Below are positions 27,000 to 38,411 of a stretch of 64,000 nt of DNA, piece by piece (position 1 is the stretch's first letter; the number at the start of each line of letters is the position of its first letter). Location of the stretch: NCBI RefSeq assembly GCF_006483455.1, contig NZ_PPPU01000027.1, positions 1-64,000 on the forward strand. Reading direction: 5' to 3'. This DNA is from Methylomonas koyamae (GTDB taxonomy: Bacteria; Pseudomonadota; Gammaproteobacteria; Methylococcales; Methylomonadaceae). The translations under genes and the position numbers were made by a program. The notes beneath the pieces are model-generated. The model was not told the origin of the DNA. It did not search any database and saw nothing but the letters and a program-made list of their open reading frames with translations.

Positions 27000-27848
27000 A
27001 TGCCAGACCACGCTTTTGTAGTTTCCGCCGCCGACGTGCGCATTCCAGGCATTCTTTACGGTACGGCCTGGAAACAGGAACGCACGGCAGAACTGGTCAC
27101 GCAAGCCATCGCTGCCGGGTTTCGCGGCATAGACACCGCCTGCCAGCCCAAGCATTACGACGAAGCCGGCGTCGGGGCAGGCATTGCCGCCGCCTGCGCT
27201 AAATCAGGCCTTGCCCGCGCCGAGCTTTACCTGCAAACCAAATTCACGCCGTTGAACGGCCACGATCCGCTACGAATTCCCTATAACCCGCGCGCGGGTC
27301 TGGCGGAACAGGTGGCGCAATCGTTCGCGGTTTCGCAACGCAATCTGCAGACCGATTATCTGGACGGCCTGGTGTTGCATTCGCCGCTGGCCGACCGCAA
27401 GCAGTTGCTGGAGGTCTGGCAAGCTATGGAAGCCTTGGCCGGGGCCGGCAAGGTTAAGCAGTTGGGCATCAGCAATTGCTACGATTTTGCGCTGTTCGAA
27501 TATTTGTACCAAACCGCCGAAATCAAGCCGGCCGTGGTGCAAAACCGGTTCTATGCCGACACCGGCTACGACAAACAAATTCGCGCTTTCTGCCGGCAGC
27601 GGCAAATCGTCTACCAAAGTTTCTGGACCTTGACTGCCAACCCGCGGGTGCTGGCGCATCCGGCGGTAACCGCTGCAGCCGGCGCACGCGGCCGGACGCC
27701 GGCGCAAATTTTTTTCCGTTATCTGCACCAACACGGTGTCGTTCCGCTGACCGGGACCTGCTCCGCAGCGCATATGGGCGAGGATTTGGCGATTTTCGAG
27801 TTTACGCTGGACGCCGACGAATGCGCGGCGATTTCGGCGCTGTTTTGA
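27000..27848 (+). CDS. Aldo/keto reductase family oxidoreductase
   Basis: The 282-residue protein is an NAD(P)H-dependent aldehyde/ketone reductase by sequence. The catalytic tetrad can be traced: Asp in GFRGIDTACQ, Tyr in PKHYDEAGVG, Lys in LQTKFTPL and His in LVLHSPL. Further barrel motifs are GKVKQLGISN and PAVVQNRFYAD, and the cofactor site lies near VPLTGTCSAAHMGEDL. The spacing in the Asp-Tyr segment is longer than in classic members. A GGGAG ribosome site is upstream. The substrate is unknown. Confidence 0.9.
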   Translation: MPDHAFVVSAADVRIPGILYGTAWKQERTAELVTQAIAAGFRGIDTACQPKHYDEAGVGAGIAAACAKSGLARAELYLQTKFTPLNGHDPLRIPYNPRAGLAEQVAQSFAVSQRNLQTDYLDGLVLHSPLADRKQLLEVWQAMEALAGAGKVKQLGISNCYDFALFEYLYQTAEIKPAVVQNRFYADTGYDKQIRAFCRQRQIVYQSFWTLTANPRVLAHPAVTAAAGARGRTPAQIFFRYLHQHGVVPLTGTCSAAHMGEDLAIFEFTLDADECAAISALF

Positions 27849-27883
27849 CCGGATAATCCGACGTCGTTCGTACCATAGTCGCG

Positions 27884-27911
27884 TTGCCTGTGGCCGCAAC
27901 TCACTTATAAT
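27884..27911 (+). promoter_or_regulatory. Candidate sigma70 promoter of the TonB receptor operon
   Basis: TTGCCT at 27884-27889 and TATAAT at 27906-27911 are separated by 16 bp. Transcription would start about 24 bp before the ATG at 27942. The -10 box is perfect and the -35 box weaker. Confidence 0.5.
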
Positions 27912-27941
27912 GCGGGACAACTTTTGCCTTCATCCCATTCC

Positions 27942-29981
27942 ATGGCCTCAACTCGCCTGATTCGCCAATTCGCCGGCCTGTGCCTGACGCTGCTATCAGC
28001 GCAACTGGCGATGGCCGCCGACGACGACGCGGACGCACTGGACAGCACCAGCGAATTGCTGTCCTTGAGTTGGGACGAACTGACCGAACTGAAAGTATCC
28101 GGTCTGGCCCGCCAAGCGCAAACCGTCAAAGACACGCCAGCCGCGGCGTTTGTGATCAGCGCCGAAGATATTCGCCGTTCCGGCGCCGCCAGCCTGCCGG
28201 AATTGTTGCGGATGGCGCCGGGTATGGCCGTGGCCCGCGTCAACAGTTGGAATTGGGGCGTTAGCGCCCGCGGCTTCAACGATCTCTACGCCAACAAACT
28301 GCAGGTCATGATAGACGGCCGCAGCATTTACGATCCGCTGATCAGCGGCGTTTACTGGGGTCAGCATATTCCGCTGCTGCAAAACATCGAGCGGATCGAA
28401 GTGCTGCGCGGCCCCAGCGGCAGCCTGTGGGGCGCGAATGCGGTGAACGGCGCGATCAATATCGTCACCCGCTCGGCGGCCGACACCGAGGGCGGCTTGC
28501 TGACCGCCGCCGGCGGCACCGAGGAGCGCGGCTTCGGCGGCGTCCGTTACGGGCAAAAGCTGTCCGATTCGACGTATCTGCGCGGCTCCATCAATGCGCT
28601 AGTGCGCGACGCCAGCGTGGATATGGCCGGCCTGCACAATACCCACGATACCGGCAACGCCGAAACCGCCAATTTCCGCCTGGACAGCCAATTGACCGAA
28701 CGCGATCAACTGATGCTGGAAGCCACCGCCACCCGCTACCGGCTGCACGGTTTTTTGACCGGGGTGTCGTCGGCCACGCCGCCTTATTGGCGCCAGGACG
28801 ACTTCGGCAAGGACGGCGTATCCGGCAGCCTGCAAGGCAACTGGACCCACCAGTTCGACGGCGAGCGAGAACTGCGGGTGAACATGGCCTTTACCCAGAC
28901 CGACTGGCAAATGGCCACCAATCGGATGAGCCGCTCGCATTACAATCTGGACATTCAGCATAGCCAACCTCTGTTCGGCAACCACCATTTGCTGTGGGGC
29001 CTGAATTACCAGATCATCGACGACCGTTTCGACAATACGCTGACGCTGGGTTTCGAGCCGGACCGCTTTACCCAACACAACATCGGCCTGTTTGCCCAGG
29101 ACAACATCGATCTGCTGGACAATCTGCAATTGACGCTGGGTAACCGGGTCGAAAACTTCACTTACACCGGTTGGGAAACCGAACCCAACGCCCGGCTGAT
29201 CTGGACCCCGCACAAAAACCATCGGCTGTGGGCCGGAGTCTCCCGGGCCGTGGCATTACCCAACCGCGCCCAGCAAAGTATCCGGCTATTTCTGCCGGTC
29301 CCCGGCCAACAGTCGTTATTTTTTCTGGCCGACGCCAATCAGGACATGCGCACCGAAAACGTGGTGGCTTATGAGCTGGGCTGGCGCTGGCAGGTCAACA
29401 GCCGGCTGGATCTGGACAGCACCGTGTTTTACAACATTTACGACCGGATTCAGGGCGTCAAGGCCAGCGGTTTTACCGCCAATGCTCAAGCGCCGGGTTT
29501 TCCGCTGCCGATTCTCGACCTCAGTGTCGGCAACTACCGGCAAATGAAAAGTTACGGCCTGGAACTGGCCGCCAACTACCGGGTCAGCCACGATTGGCGC
29601 CTGCAGGCCTCCTATACCGGCATTCGCTTCGACAACGACGCCGACAGCCGGCAGCCCTGGTTTCTGGACCCCTTGGCCGAGGAAAAAGTCAATCCGCAGC
29701 ATAGTTTGTCGCTACGCTCGATGCTGGACCTGACCGACGATATCGAACTGGACGCCTGGGCGCGTTACGTGGACCGCATCAGCGTCAACCAAGTCCGCAT
29801 TCCGGATTACATTTCGCTGGATTTGCGGCTCGGTTGGCGGCCGGCCAAGAATCTGGAACTGTCGCTGGTCGGGCAAAATCTGCTCGACGGGCAGCGTCCG
29901 GAATTCAACGACGTGGTGTACATTCCGGTCTCCAGCCAGATTCAACGCGGTTATTTTGCCCAACTGTCCTGGCGGTTCTAG
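27942..29981 (+). CDS. TonB-dependent outer-membrane receptor
   Basis: The ATG at 27942 gives a clear signal peptide (MASTRLIRQFAGL to LAMAAD). The plug domain shows FVISAEDIRRSGAASLPELL, VSARGFNDLYANKLQVMIDG, ERIEVLRGPSGSLWGANAVNGAINIVTR. A long beta-barrel follows and ends in aromatic-terminated strands (FAQLSWRF). The C-terminal Phe is typical of outer-membrane proteins. The mature protein is about 650 residues. The YfiR-family gene follows 13 bp later, then a hybrid histidine kinase. This trio is found in other proteobacteria, so the receptor may sense or import a ligand for the signalling pair. The substrate is unknown. Confidence 0.93.
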   Translation: MASTRLIRQFAGLCLTLLSAQLAMAADDDADALDSTSELLSLSWDELTELKVSGLARQAQTVKDTPAAAFVISAEDIRRSGAASLPELLRMAPGMAVARVNSWNWGVSARGFNDLYANKLQVMIDGRSIYDPLISGVYWGQHIPLLQNIERIEVLRGPSGSLWGANAVNGAINIVTRSAADTEGGLLTAAGGTEERGFGGVRYGQKLSDSTYLRGSINALVRDASVDMAGLHNTHDTGNAETANFRLDSQLTERDQLMLEATATRYRLHGFLTGVSSATPPYWRQDDFGKDGVSGSLQGNWTHQFDGERELRVNMAFTQTDWQMATNRMSRSHYNLDIQHSQPLFGNHHLLWGLNYQIIDDRFDNTLTLGFEPDRFTQHNIGLFAQDNIDLLDNLQLTLGNRVENFTYTGWETEPNARLIWTPHKNHRLWAGVSRAVALPNRAQQSIRLFLPVPGQQSLFFLADANQDMRTENVVAYELGWRWQVNSRLDLDSTVFYNIYDRIQGVKASGFTANAQAPGFPLPILDLSVGNYRQMKSYGLELAANYRVSHDWRLQASYTGIRFDNDADSRQPWFLDPLAEEKVNPQHSLSLRSMLDLTDDIELDAWARYVDRISVNQVRIPDYISLDLRLGWRPAKNLELSLVGQNLLDGQRPEFNDVVYIPVSSQIQRGYFAQLSWRF

Positions 29982-29994
29982 GTTGAGTAAGACG

Positions 29995-30506
29995 ATGCGC
30001 CTTTGTCTATATATGCTACTCAACCTCTGCGTTTGGCTGCCGGTTGCGGGCGGCCAGGCGGCGGAATTAGGTCCTGCCGAACGCGAATACCAACTAAAAA
30101 CCGCCTATTTGTTTCATTTCGCCGAATTGACCCGCTGGCCGGAAGCCCGGCCCATCGTCATCTGTTTGCGCGGCTCCAGCCCGTTACGGAAATTTCTGCC
30201 GATTTTGGAAGGGCAAACCATCGACGGCGCGCCGGTACATGTCGATCTCGAACCCGGTCCCGATATCGATAGCTGCAGTATTTTGTTCCTGGCCGAAAAA
30301 GACTTGCTGACCGCGGAAGTCGCCGGGCAAGCCCGGGCCAGGCACGTGTTGCTGGTCGGCGACAGCGAGGGCTTCGCCGCGGCCGGCGGCATGGTGCAAT
30401 TCAGCTTGCGCGACAACAAACTGAAACTGGTGGTAAATTTAGCGCCGGTAAATTCCGCCCACTTAAAATTGAGCTCCAAATTGCTTCGGATGGCCGAACT
30501 AATCGA

Positions 30507-30510
<4 letters not shown>
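29995..30510 (+). CDS. YfiR family periplasmic protein (DUF4154)
   Basis: Starting at ATG 29995 ([16 protein letters not shown]), the 171-residue product has a signal peptide ending near GGQAAEL. The mature part contains [18 protein letters not shown], the hallmark N-terminal segment of YfiR/DUF4154, and the C-terminal [20 protein letters not shown] with ELIE at the end. In Pseudomonas, YfiR is a periplasmic repressor of a membrane diguanylate cyclase. Here the downstream partner is a hybrid histidine kinase with a periplasmic loop, joined by an ATGA overlap, so I infer that it regulates that kinase. Confidence 0.88.
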
Positions 30511-32444
<1,934 letters not shown>

Positions 32445-32452
32445 ACCTCGGC

Positions 32453-32929
32453 TTACTTACCCCACGGCATGACCGGTACCGTCGATACGCTGTTGGCCGG
32501 CGCGCCTTCGATCACCTTGCGGCTGATCGCCAGATAGACCAGGGTGTTGTGTTTGGCGTCCCACAAGCGGGTAATGTTGGTGGATTTGAACAGTAACGAG
32601 GTGCTTTCCGAAAAGACGGTTTCTTCGTCGGGTAATTTGGCCGGCAACGCAATCGGGCCGATCTGGCGGCAGGCCAGCGAGAACTGCGACGGGTCTTCCG
32701 CCAACCCCAAGCCGCCAGAAATGCCGCCGGTTCTGGCCTGACTGATATGGCAAATCACGTTCGGAATCTTCGGATCTTCGAACACGTCGACGCAGACTTT
32801 ATGATTGGCGCCGATCAACTTCCAGGCCGTAGTCACGCAACCGACTTCGTCTGCCAGCGCCGGTGCAGCGGCGGCGATGGTCAAGCCGCACGCGATGCGG
32901 CCGCCGTGTTTGAGCAAGGTTTTCAACAT
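32453..32929 (-). CDS. creA: CreA family exported protein
   Basis: The 158-residue product has a signal peptide (MLKTLLKHGGRIACGLTIAAAAPALA). The mature sequence starts DEVGCVTTAWKLIGANHKVCVDVFEDPKIPNV and contains CHISQARTGG and SLACRQIGPI, which match the CreA family. CreA is a small periplasmic protein of unknown function, named after the E. coli creABCD locus. No creBCD genes are nearby. It converges with the hybrid kinase gene, with eight bases between stops. Confidence 0.9.
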   Translation of the reverse strand: MLKTLLKHGGRIACGLTIAAAAPALADEVGCVTTAWKLIGANHKVCVDVFEDPKIPNVICHISQARTGGISGGLGLAEDPSQFSLACRQIGPIALPAKLPDEETVFSESTSLLFKSTNITRLWDAKHNTLVYLAISRKVIEGAPANSVSTVPVMPWGK

Positions 32930-32968
32930 AATAGTCTCCGCAGGGTTTTCGAAAAACGGGCAGGCGCG

Positions 32969-33445
32969 TCAGGGTAACAAGCGCCAATCGCTAAAACAAG
33001 CGGCCTGACCGTAATAGCGTCGCCACTGGTCGTAAACGTTCCAAACCACGGCGTGCTCGATCAAAAAACGCTTACCGGACTTGGCGATGCGCACGCCGGA
33101 ATAGTCGTCGATATAGCCGCGGCTGGAGACTTGCGCCAACAAGCGCTCGCGTTCTGCGCGGTTAACCGGTTCCGCCGAAAACCGCGACGGCAGGCCGACC
33201 AACTCCTGCCACTCGAATTCGAACAGGGCCAGGGCTTGGCAGTTGGCGTAGTTGAATAGCGGATCGGCATCGGCAGTATGCGACAGCAGCGCGAATCCGG
33301 CGTGAAAGGCGGCCTCGCCCAAGGACTGGCCTGGCCGCGGCTGCAGCAGCGGCGTGCCGAGCAATTCCCGGTAGCTGTCCAATACCAGGCCGATATGCCG
33401 GCTATGAAAATCGTTGGCGGGGCTGGGAACGGTCAAGTCAAGCAT
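32969..33445 (-). CDS. MEKHLA domain protein
   Basis: From ATG 33445 the product has about 158 residues (MLDLTVPSPANDFHSRHIGLVL). Motifs such as SYRELLGTPLL, DPLFNYANCQALALFEFEW and RFLIEHAVVWNV match the MEKHLA domain, a PAS-like module named in plant HD-ZIP III proteins and found alone in bacteria. A ligand-sensing role is assumed from the PAS relation only. An upstream TTG at 33463 would overlap the RES toxin stop, so it could be the third gene of that operon. The C-terminus ends FSDWRLLP. Confidence 0.8.
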   Translation of the reverse strand: MLDLTVPSPANDFHSRHIGLVLDSYRELLGTPLLQPRPGQSLGEAAFHAGFALLSHTADADPLFNYANCQALALFEFEWQELVGLPSRFSAEPVNRAERERLLAQVSSRGYIDDYSGVRIAKSGKRFLIEHAVVWNVYDQWRRYYGQAACFSDWRLLP

Positions 33446-33459
33446 ACGGGTTGATTGGG

Positions 33460-34158
33460 TCAAACGCCGGAACGGTAAAGTTCTTTTTTATACACGGCGC
33501 TGATCCGGTTGCCGTCCCAGACGTAACAATAATGCGCCCCCTGTTTCACCGGAGACAACCAGCGCGGTTTGAACACGGCGACGCATTCGCCGCCGGCGGC
33601 ACGTACGCTGGAATAGGCAATCCCATTCGAACCGTCGGCGCGCAGTTGCTTGGCCAAGGCCTGTGCCGCCGCGTAATGTCCGGTATCGCTAGCGTAAATA
33701 TCCGGCAGTTCGCTTTGTTTAGCGCGGATGTCGTGCAGTTCGGCGTCCAGGTCCGAGGCGTAAGAACGCATGTCGATCTCGATTGGCGCTTGCCGGGTCG
33801 CCGCCAAGAAGCGGGCGCGATGGAAAGCGGTTTCGGCGATTGCGGTATCGACATCCTTGGCCGCGTAATAGACGCCGAAACTGCCGTCGGAGAAGCGGCT
33901 GCCTTCCGGATTCAAATGAGTGAACGCAGCCATGATCGGCGTGGTTCCGGGGCCGGAGATTCTATCCGCCGCCGCCACCAGCCGTATTTCACCGGCCTCG
34001 TCGCGCAGACGGTCGTTGGTCAAGGCCTCGATTGCGAACACCACTTCCAGATCGGCCGGATCGGCTACCCGGTCGAACAATCCGGTCGGCGGAAACCGGC
34101 TGGGTACCAAGCGCCAACACGGCCGCCAGTCGATCCGCGCCGTTGCGATCGATTTCAT
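33460..34158 (-). CDS. RES domain toxin (NAD+-degrading)
   Basis: RES toxins deplete NAD+ in the cell and are neutralised by an Xre/MbcA-type antitoxin. The ATG at 34158 overlaps the antitoxin stop (ATGA), giving 232 residues. Family motifs are WRLVPSRF, then EALTNDRLRDE, the block GSRFSDGSFGVYYAA with AIAETAFHRARFL, and SNGIAYSSVRAAGG, which supply the Arg, Glu and Ser that name the family. The protein looks intact. Confidence 0.92.
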   Translation of the reverse strand: MKSIATARIDWRPCWRLVPSRFPPTGLFDRVADPADLEVVFAIEALTNDRLRDEAGEIRLVAAADRISGPGTTPIMAAFTHLNPEGSRFSDGSFGVYYAAKDVDTAIAETAFHRARFLAATRQAPIEIDMRSYASDLDAELHDIRAKQSELPDIYASDTGHYAAAQALAKQLRADGSNGIAYSSVRAAGGECVAVFKPRWLSPVKQGAHYCYVWDGNRISAVYKKELYRSGV

Positions 34159-34559
34159 GCCCAACCGCACTGGGCGTCCAGATATTGGCGTACCACGTAT
34201 AAATCGGCGACCCGGCCCGACAACATGCGCTGCAACGCGCTTTGCCCGGAAAACGGCGCGGCCTGATTGGCTTGCTGCAACCAGGCGTCGGCGGCTTCGG
34301 CTTGCGGCAGCAGAATTTGCAGGGCTTTATAGATACCGAAAATGTAAGACAAACGCTCCAGCTTGTCCGGATTCAGGCTGGCGCTTTCCGGGCTTTTTTT
34401 CCATTTGAAATAGGTGCTGCGCGAATCCAGCCCCAGCAACTTCATGGCTTGCTCGACATTCAGCCGCCAGACGTCGGCAATATTGAAAAAGGTGCGTAAC
34501 GCGGCGCCCGCCACGACGGCACTGTCGGCCGGTAATGCTGCTTGTGCGGTCGATAACAT
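34155..34559 (-). CDS. Xre/MbcA/ParS-type antitoxin of the RES toxin
   Basis: Starting at ATG 34559 (MLSTAQAALPADSAV), the 134-residue protein has an N-terminal helix-turn-helix part (NVEQAMKLLGLDSRSTYFKWKK). The C-terminal toxin-binding domain is typical of the MbcA/ParS/Xre family (LERLSYIFGIYKALQILLP, SALQRMLSGRVADLYVVRQYLD). It is the first gene of the pair and overlaps the toxin by four bases. A promoter with an inverted repeat between its -35 and -10 boxes lies just upstream, as expected for autorepression. Confidence 0.92.
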   Translation of the reverse strand: MLSTAQAALPADSAVVAGAALRTFFNIADVWRLNVEQAMKLLGLDSRSTYFKWKKSPESASLNPDKLERLSYIFGIYKALQILLPQAEAADAWLQQANQAAPFSGQSALQRMLSGRVADLYVVRQYLDAQCGWA

Positions 34560-34593
34560 AAGCCCCCCATACAACTCATTTGAACTTTATGTA

Positions 34594-34622
34594 AAAATAA
34601 GTCTATTTATGGACTTTGTCAA
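34594..34622 (-). promoter_or_regulatory. Promoter and operator of the RES/Xre operon
   Basis: On the minus strand TTGACA (34622-34617) and TATTTT (34599-34594) are 17 bp apart. The spacer plus one base forms an 18-bp dyad, AAGTCCATAAATAGACTT (34616-34599), whose outer five bases are perfectly inverted. A repressor bound here would block RNA polymerase, so this is a likely antitoxin operator. Confidence 0.7.
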
Positions 34623-34637
34623 TCAAATCGCTGGCCG

Positions 34638-34976
34638 CTATTTGGTGTAGGTATATTCGGCCACCACGTCTCCTTGAAAAACCAAGATCAACAATTGGTC
34701 ATCGGACTTTTCCCTGACCAGACCGTAAGACATGCCTTGGATATAGCCTCTACCGTAGGCATCGGAATAGCTATAAGTCCATGTTTCGAAATCGGACGAT
34801 TTCGTCGTGGACACCGGTTCACCGAAATGTTGCCTGATCATCGCTTTGGTCGTGACACCCTTTCTGATCTGGGAGACGTAGGTATCGTCAAATTTACGCC
34901 CTTGCGATGCAGCGGCGCAGCCGCCGACGATTATCGTCGCGACAGTCATGCAGAATACGATCAATAAATTTCTCAT
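34638..34976 (-). CDS. Small lipoprotein, SmpA/OmlA (BamE)-like
   Basis: The ATG at 34976 follows GGAGGGTGAG and gives 112 residues. The signal peptide ends in a lipobox (VGGC, Cys20), so the mature protein is probably lipid-anchored. The segment SQIRKGVTTKAMIRQHFGEPV is the conserved GxT...hxxhhGxP core of the SmpA/OmlA fold, and a beta-strand end follows (LLILVFQGDVVAEYTYTK). It is not BamE itself, being shorter and far from the usual neighbours. The role is unknown, perhaps in the cell envelope. Confidence 0.78.
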   Translation of the reverse strand: MRNLLIVFCMTVATIIVGGCAAASQGRKFDDTYVSQIRKGVTTKAMIRQHFGEPVSTTKSSDFETWTYSYSDAYGRGYIQGMSYGLVREKSDDQLLILVFQGDVVAEYTYTK

Positions 34977-35035
34977 CGAACTCACCCTCCAACAAAAATT
35001 GGTCAAGACTACGAAACCCGAAGCAGACCGGCAAA

Positions 35036-35976
<941 letters not shown>

Positions 35977-35984
35977 GCTTCGCA

Positions 35985-36013
35985 CCTGTATCGCAATGGG
36001 TTGCGGCTATAAT
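35985..36013 (+). promoter_or_regulatory. Candidate promoter of hldE
   Basis: A perfect -10 box TATAAT lies at 36008-36013, 35 bp before the hldE ATG. The -35 region around 35985-35990 (CCTGTA) is weak. Confidence 0.4.
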
Positions 36014-36048
36014 AGCACCCTTCGAATCACGGATAACTTCACACAGCC

Positions 36049-37479
36049 ATGCAATTACCCAACTATTCCAACGCTCGGGTGCTGGTGGTCGGCGACCTGA
36101 TGCTGGACCGCTACTGGCACGGCCCGACCTCGCGTATTTCTCCGGAAGCGCCGGTGCCGGTAGTGCATGTCAAACAGGACGAATTCCGCGCCGGGGGCGC
36201 CGGCAACGTGGCGCTGAACATTGCCGCGCTGGGCGCCAAAGTCTCGGTGCTGGGTTTTACCGGCGAAGATCAGGCGGCAAACGCGCTGGAAAAATTGCTG
36301 AAAGACGCCGGGGTGTTATGCCTGTTCCAGGCAATACCGAATTATCCGACCATCACCAAACTCCGGGTGATGAGCCGCCATCAACAACTGATCCGGCTCG
36401 ATTTCGAAGACGGTTTTCAACAAATCGACAGCGAGCCGTTGCTGCATCTGTACCACGCCGAACTGATGCAATCGCAGGTGGCGGTACTGTCCGATTACGG
36501 CAAAGGCACCTTAAACCAAGTGCAGCAATTCATTACCCTGGCCCGGCAACTGAAAAAGCCGGTGTTGGTCGATCCGAAAGGCAGCGATTTTTCGATTTAC
36601 CGCAATGCGACCTTGATCACGCCGAACCTGGGCGAATTCGAGGCCGTGGTCGGCCGTTGCAGCAACGAGGCGCAAATCGTCGAACGCGGCCTGAATCTGA
36701 TCGATACGCTGGCGCTGGATGCCTTGCTGGTCACCCGCGGCGAGCACGGCATGAGCCTGCTCTGCAAGGATGCCGAACCGCTGCATTTGCCGACCCATGC
36801 CCGCGAGGTATTCGACGTGACCGGCGCCGGCGACACCGTGATTTCGGTGCTGGCCGCCAGCCTGGCGGCGAAAAAACCGCTGGCCGAAGCCACCCAACTG
36901 GCCAACATCGGCGCCGGCATCGTGGTCGGGAAAATGGGTACCGCCACGGTCGATACCGACGAACTGGCCGCCGCGCTGCAAGGCCCGCGGGCGCGGCACA
37001 AGGGCGTCTGCACCCTGCCGGAACTGCTCAAGGAACGCGCCGCCGCCAAACAGAACGGCGAAAAAATCGTCGCCACCAACGGCTGTTTCGACATCCTCCA
37101 CCCCGGCCACGTCCGTTACTTGCAGCAAGCCAAAACCCTGGGCGACCGCCTGGTGGTGCTGGTCAACAGCGACGATTCGGTCAAGCGTCTGAAAGGCCCG
37201 GAACGCCCGGTCAACGATTTGGAACACCGGATGGAAATGCTGGCGGCGCTGGAATGCGTGGACTGGGTGGTGGCGTTCGCGGAAGACACGCCTAAAGCCG
37301 TGATCGACCAGTTACTGCCCGATATCCTGGTCAAAGGCGGCGACTATAGCGACATCACCAGCATCGCCGGCCACGACAGCGTGCTGGCCGCGGGCGGCGA
37401 GGTGAAGATACTGTCGTTCATCGCAGGCCATTCGACCACCGGCATCATTCAGACCATCCGCGATAAATCCCGGCCTTGA
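36049..37479 (+). CDS. hldE: Bifunctional heptose-7-phosphate kinase / heptose-1-phosphate adenylyltransferase
   Basis: HldE makes ADP-heptose for the LPS inner core. The 476-residue protein has an N-terminal ribokinase-like domain ([28 protein letters not shown] at residues 9-36, [16 protein letters not shown], and the anion hole [14 protein letters not shown]). The C-terminal nucleotidyltransferase domain has [20 protein letters not shown], with the HxGH motif, and [13 protein letters not shown]. Length and order are as in E. coli. It converges with the metallo-hydrolase gene. Confidence 0.97.
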   Translation: MQLPNYSNARVLVVGDLMLDRYWHGPTSRISPEAPVPVVHVKQDEFRAGGAGNVALNIAALGAKVSVLGFTGEDQAANALEKLLKDAGVLCLFQAIPNYPTITKLRVMSRHQQLIRLDFEDGFQQIDSEPLLHLYHAELMQSQVAVLSDYGKGTLNQVQQFITLARQLKKPVLVDPKGSDFSIYRNATLITPNLGEFEAVVGRCSNEAQIVERGLNLIDTLALDALLVTRGEHGMSLLCKDAEPLHLPTHAREVFDVTGAGDTVISVLAASLAAKKPLAEATQLANIGAGIVVGKMGTATVDTDELAAALQGPRARHKGVCTLPELLKERAAAKQNGEKIVATNGCFDILHPGHVRYLQQAKTLGDRLVVLVNSDDSVKRLKGPERPVNDLEHRMEMLAALECVDWVVAFAEDTPKAVIDQLLPDILVKGGDYSDITSIAGHDSVLAAGGEVKILSFIAGHSTTGIIQTIRDKSRP

Positions 37480-37495
37480 TTTCGATTGCCGACCG

Positions 37496-38401
37496 CTAGC
37501 CGGACTGGTCCGGCTGGTAAGGCAACGAATATTGATCGCCTTCCCGCGCCAGCCAGATCGGAAATCCTAAGCGCTCGGCTTGCAACAGACGGGCATAAAT
37601 CGAATCCAGATCGGCGTCGCTGCGGGTCGGCTCGTGGTGAGTCAAAAACAGTTGTTTGACCCGAGCTTCGGCGGCAATCTCCAGCGCCGAGCGGTAGGTG
37701 CCGTGGCCCCAGCCACGGCGGTCGGCATATTCGGCGTCGGTGTAGGAACTGTCGATGATCAGCGCGTCGACGCCGGCCATCGCTCCGATCACTTCTTCGT
37801 TCTTCTGATCGATCAATTCCTGCATCGCCTCGTAACCGGGATGCTGTTCCGGATAAGGGTTCAGCGGCGGCTCGTAGTCGCCGGTGAAAAACAGCGAACC
37901 GCCGGCGTCATCGTCGACCCGATAGCCGAAGTTGAACACCGGATGGTTCAGCACGGTGGGCGTGACGCGGACGCTGCCGATCCGGATCGGTTCCCCGGCT
38001 TTCAGCGTGGTGTAACGCACCTCGGCCTTCAGTTGCGCTTCGCTGATCGGGAAATAGGCGTGCTGCAACTGCACCCGCATCGCCCGCTCGATGCCCTGAT
38101 GGGTCACCGGTTCCAGGCCGCCGTATATATTGATGCGGTTACCGGCTCGGAACATCGGCAGAAAAAACGGCAAGCCCTGGATATGGTCCCAATGAGTATG
38201 GGTGATCAGAATATGCGCGGTCAAATCGCGTTTTTGCAGCAGCGTTTGCGCCAGCGCATGGATGCCGGTGCCGGCGTCGAGAATGATCAGATCACCGGCG
38301 CTGCTGGTGATTTCGATGCAGGTGGTGTTGCCGCCGTAGCGGACCGTATTCGGCCCCGGCGTGGCAATCGAGCCTCTGACGCCCCAGAACTTGAACTTCA
38401 T
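37496..38401 (-). CDS. MBL-fold metallo-hydrolase
   Basis: The start at ATG 38401 (MKFKFWGVRGSIATPGPNTVRYGGNTTC) fits family members, giving 301 residues. The metal motif is ILITHTHWDHIQGLPFF (HxHxDH), with further ligands in FFTGDYE, LIIDSSYTDAEY and LTHHEPTRSD. The WGVRGS start is typical of a subgroup that includes cyclic-nucleotide and phosphodiesterase-type hydrolases. The substrate is unknown. It lies ten bp after polA on the same strand, so it may be co-transcribed. Confidence 0.88.
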   Translation of the reverse strand: MKFKFWGVRGSIATPGPNTVRYGGNTTCIEITSSAGDLIILDAGTGIHALAQTLLQKRDLTAHILITHTHWDHIQGLPFFLPMFRAGNRINIYGGLEPVTHQGIERAMRVQLQHAYFPISEAQLKAEVRYTTLKAGEPIRIGSVRVTPTVLNHPVFNFGYRVDDDAGGSLFFTGDYEPPLNPYPEQHPGYEAMQELIDQKNEEVIGAMAGVDALIIDSSYTDAEYADRRGWGHGTYRSALEIAAEARVKQLFLTHHEPTRSDADLDSIYARLLQAERLGFPIWLAREGDQYSLPYQPDQSG

Positions 38402-38411
38402 GCCTGCCGGC

